Positions 4,721 to 5,387 of a DNA stretch of 5,387 nucleotides are shown here, one piece after another. Made by a program: the position numbers and the translations under genes. The stretch is from Acidimicrobiia bacterium (GTDB lineage Bacteria; Actinomycetota; Acidimicrobiia; Acidimicrobiales; Ilumatobacteraceae): positions 1 to 5,387 of the forward strand of contig JAUHYJ010000298.1 of assembly GCA_030425785.1 (NCBI GenBank), given 5' to 3'. The first letter of the stretch is position 1, and each line of letters starts with the position of its first letter. The notes under the pieces were generated by a model that searched no databases, was not told the origin of the DNA, and saw nothing but the letters and a program-made list of their open reading frames with translations.

Positions 4721-5387
4721 TCAGTTCGGGGGCTCGAGGCGGGCGGTGAGCTCGGCGAGCTCGGCGTCGGAGAACGGCTCGGGGTAGACCTCGCCGAGCT
4801 GGCGGAACTGCTCGGTCAGGATCGTTGCGATCACCCAGTTGCGGTGCCACTTGTGATCGGCCGGGATCGCATACCACGGCGCCGCCTCGGTCGAGGTGCG
4901 ACCGATCGCCTTGCCGTACACGACCTCCCACTCGGGCCACCGAGCGCGGGTCTCGATGTCGGCCTCGGCGAACTTCCAGCGCTTGTCGCGCCGGCGGAGC
5001 CGCCGCTGCAACCGGTAGCGCTGTTCGTCGTAGGAGATGTGGAGGAAGCACTTCACCACGACGACGTTGCGATCGACGAGCTCCTGCTCGAAGGCGCAGA
5101 TCTCCTCGAGACGCTCGTCGAACTCGTCGCCGTCCAAGCCGTCGTGGACGGCCGGGACGAAGGTGTCCTCGTAGTGCGAGCGATCGAACACGACGAGGTT
5201 GCCCGGTTCGGGCACCTGGCGCTTGATGCGTTCGAGGAAGTGCTCCTTCTGCTCGTCCTCGTCGGGCTCGGTGAAGCTCGCGATCTGGACGTTGGCCGGG
5301 TTCATCGCCGAGATGACGTGCTTGATGGTGCCGTTCTTGCCGGAGCAGTCGAGTCCTTGGAGCACGAGCAACATCGCGTGGTCCTCG
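4721..5387 (-). CDS. ppk2: Polyphosphate kinase 2, class III-like (polyphosphate:nucleotide phosphotransferase), 5' end outside window
   Basis: The frame is open to the right edge; 221 codons are visible and the first Met in view (5374) is preceded in frame by E-D-H-A, so it is internal. Numbering from that Met: Walker A G7-L-D-C-S-G-K13-N-G-T, Walker B-like V-V-F-D64-R-S-H-Y-E-D70, lid region R-R-R-D-K-R-W-K-F (127-135), then R-T-S-T-E-A-A-P-W-Y (159-168) and P-A-D-H-K-W-H-R-N-W (171-180). PPK2 enzymes transfer phosphate between polyphosphate and nucleotides in the cytosol. The R-S-H-Y-E-D box and A-P-W-Y ... D-x-K-W-x-R-N order are those of the group named polyphosphate:nucleotide phosphotransferase (PPK2 class III, able to phosphorylate AMP and ADP). 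About 40-60 N-terminal residues are expected beyond the window. The stop is 95 nt before the PAP2 gene on the same strand, so an operon is likely. Direction and nucleotide preference cannot be read from sequence. Confidence 0.93.
   Translation of the reverse strand, partial: EDHAMLLVLQGLDCSGKNGTIKHVISAMNPANVQIASFTEPDEDEQKEHFLERIKRQVPEPGNLVVFDRSHYEDTFVPAVHDGLDGDEFDERLEEICAFEQELVDRNVVVVKCFLHISYDEQRYRLQRRLRRRDKRWKFAEADIETRARWPEWEVVYGKAIGRTSTEAAPWYAIPADHKWHRNWVIATILTEQFRQLGEVYPEPFSDAELAELTARLEPPN

Noticed and set aside
3786..4787. 333-codon plus-strand open frame opposite the PAP2 gene
   Set aside because: It is the His/Asp/Arg-rich antisense of a membrane protein with all three PAP2 motifs on the minus strand.
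4626..5051. N-terminal extension of the PAP2 protein to an ATG at 5051
   Set aside because: The extension is an out-of-phase reading of ppk2, Arg/Pro-rich without a domain, and crosses the C/A repeats. The protein from 4625 is of normal family length.

Overview
The window is about two-thirds GC or higher. It is densely coding on the minus strand, with short gaps and repeated ATGA stop/start overlaps. Composition, actinobacterial-type protein sequences (especially Dps) and GGGTAC-type promoters point to a free-living actinomycete. Acidimicrobiia (Ilumatobacter-like) is a guess from sequence style only. No rRNA, tRNA, CRISPR array, insertion sequence or prophage gene was seen.

All six genes whose 3' ends lie inside the window, and a seventh that enters from the left edge, are on the minus strand, so transcription runs right to left. 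Right block (5387 to 2446): a class III-like polyphosphate kinase 2 (5' end outside the window), a PAP2-family membrane phosphatase, and a cytosolic cardiolipin synthase/phospholipase D-like enzyme. The last two overlap by ATGA. A 333-bp intergenic region follows (2113-2445) with a stem-loop, an alternative-sigma-type promoter and a C/A-rich repeated leader.

Left block (2112 to 375): a LuxR/NarL-type regulator with an atypical receiver domain, an RsbW-like HATPase protein overlapping it by ATGA, then dps (ferritin-like mini-ferritin). A strong 19-bp hairpin closes the block. A GTG-started partial gene for a D-arabinono-lactone/gulonolactone-oxidase-type flavoenzyme (228 to 1) leaves the window on the left.

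The most interesting signal is regulatory. Two sites, one upstream of the regulator operon and one immediately upstream of dps, share the same layout, GGTTTCGC-N12-TCGGGTAC (GTTT-N16-GGGTAC). This resembles SigB/SigF-type general-stress promoters of Gram-positive bacteria. The operon behind the first promoter encodes an RsbW-like (anti-sigma-type) ATPase, so a feedback circuit controlling an alternative sigma factor is a reasonable hypothesis. The dps promoter lies so close to the ATG that the mRNA is probably leaderless. The gene set (Dps, polyphosphate metabolism, phospholipid remodelling, stress-type regulator) fits a starvation/envelope stress locus. No wholly new enzyme family or defence system is visible.
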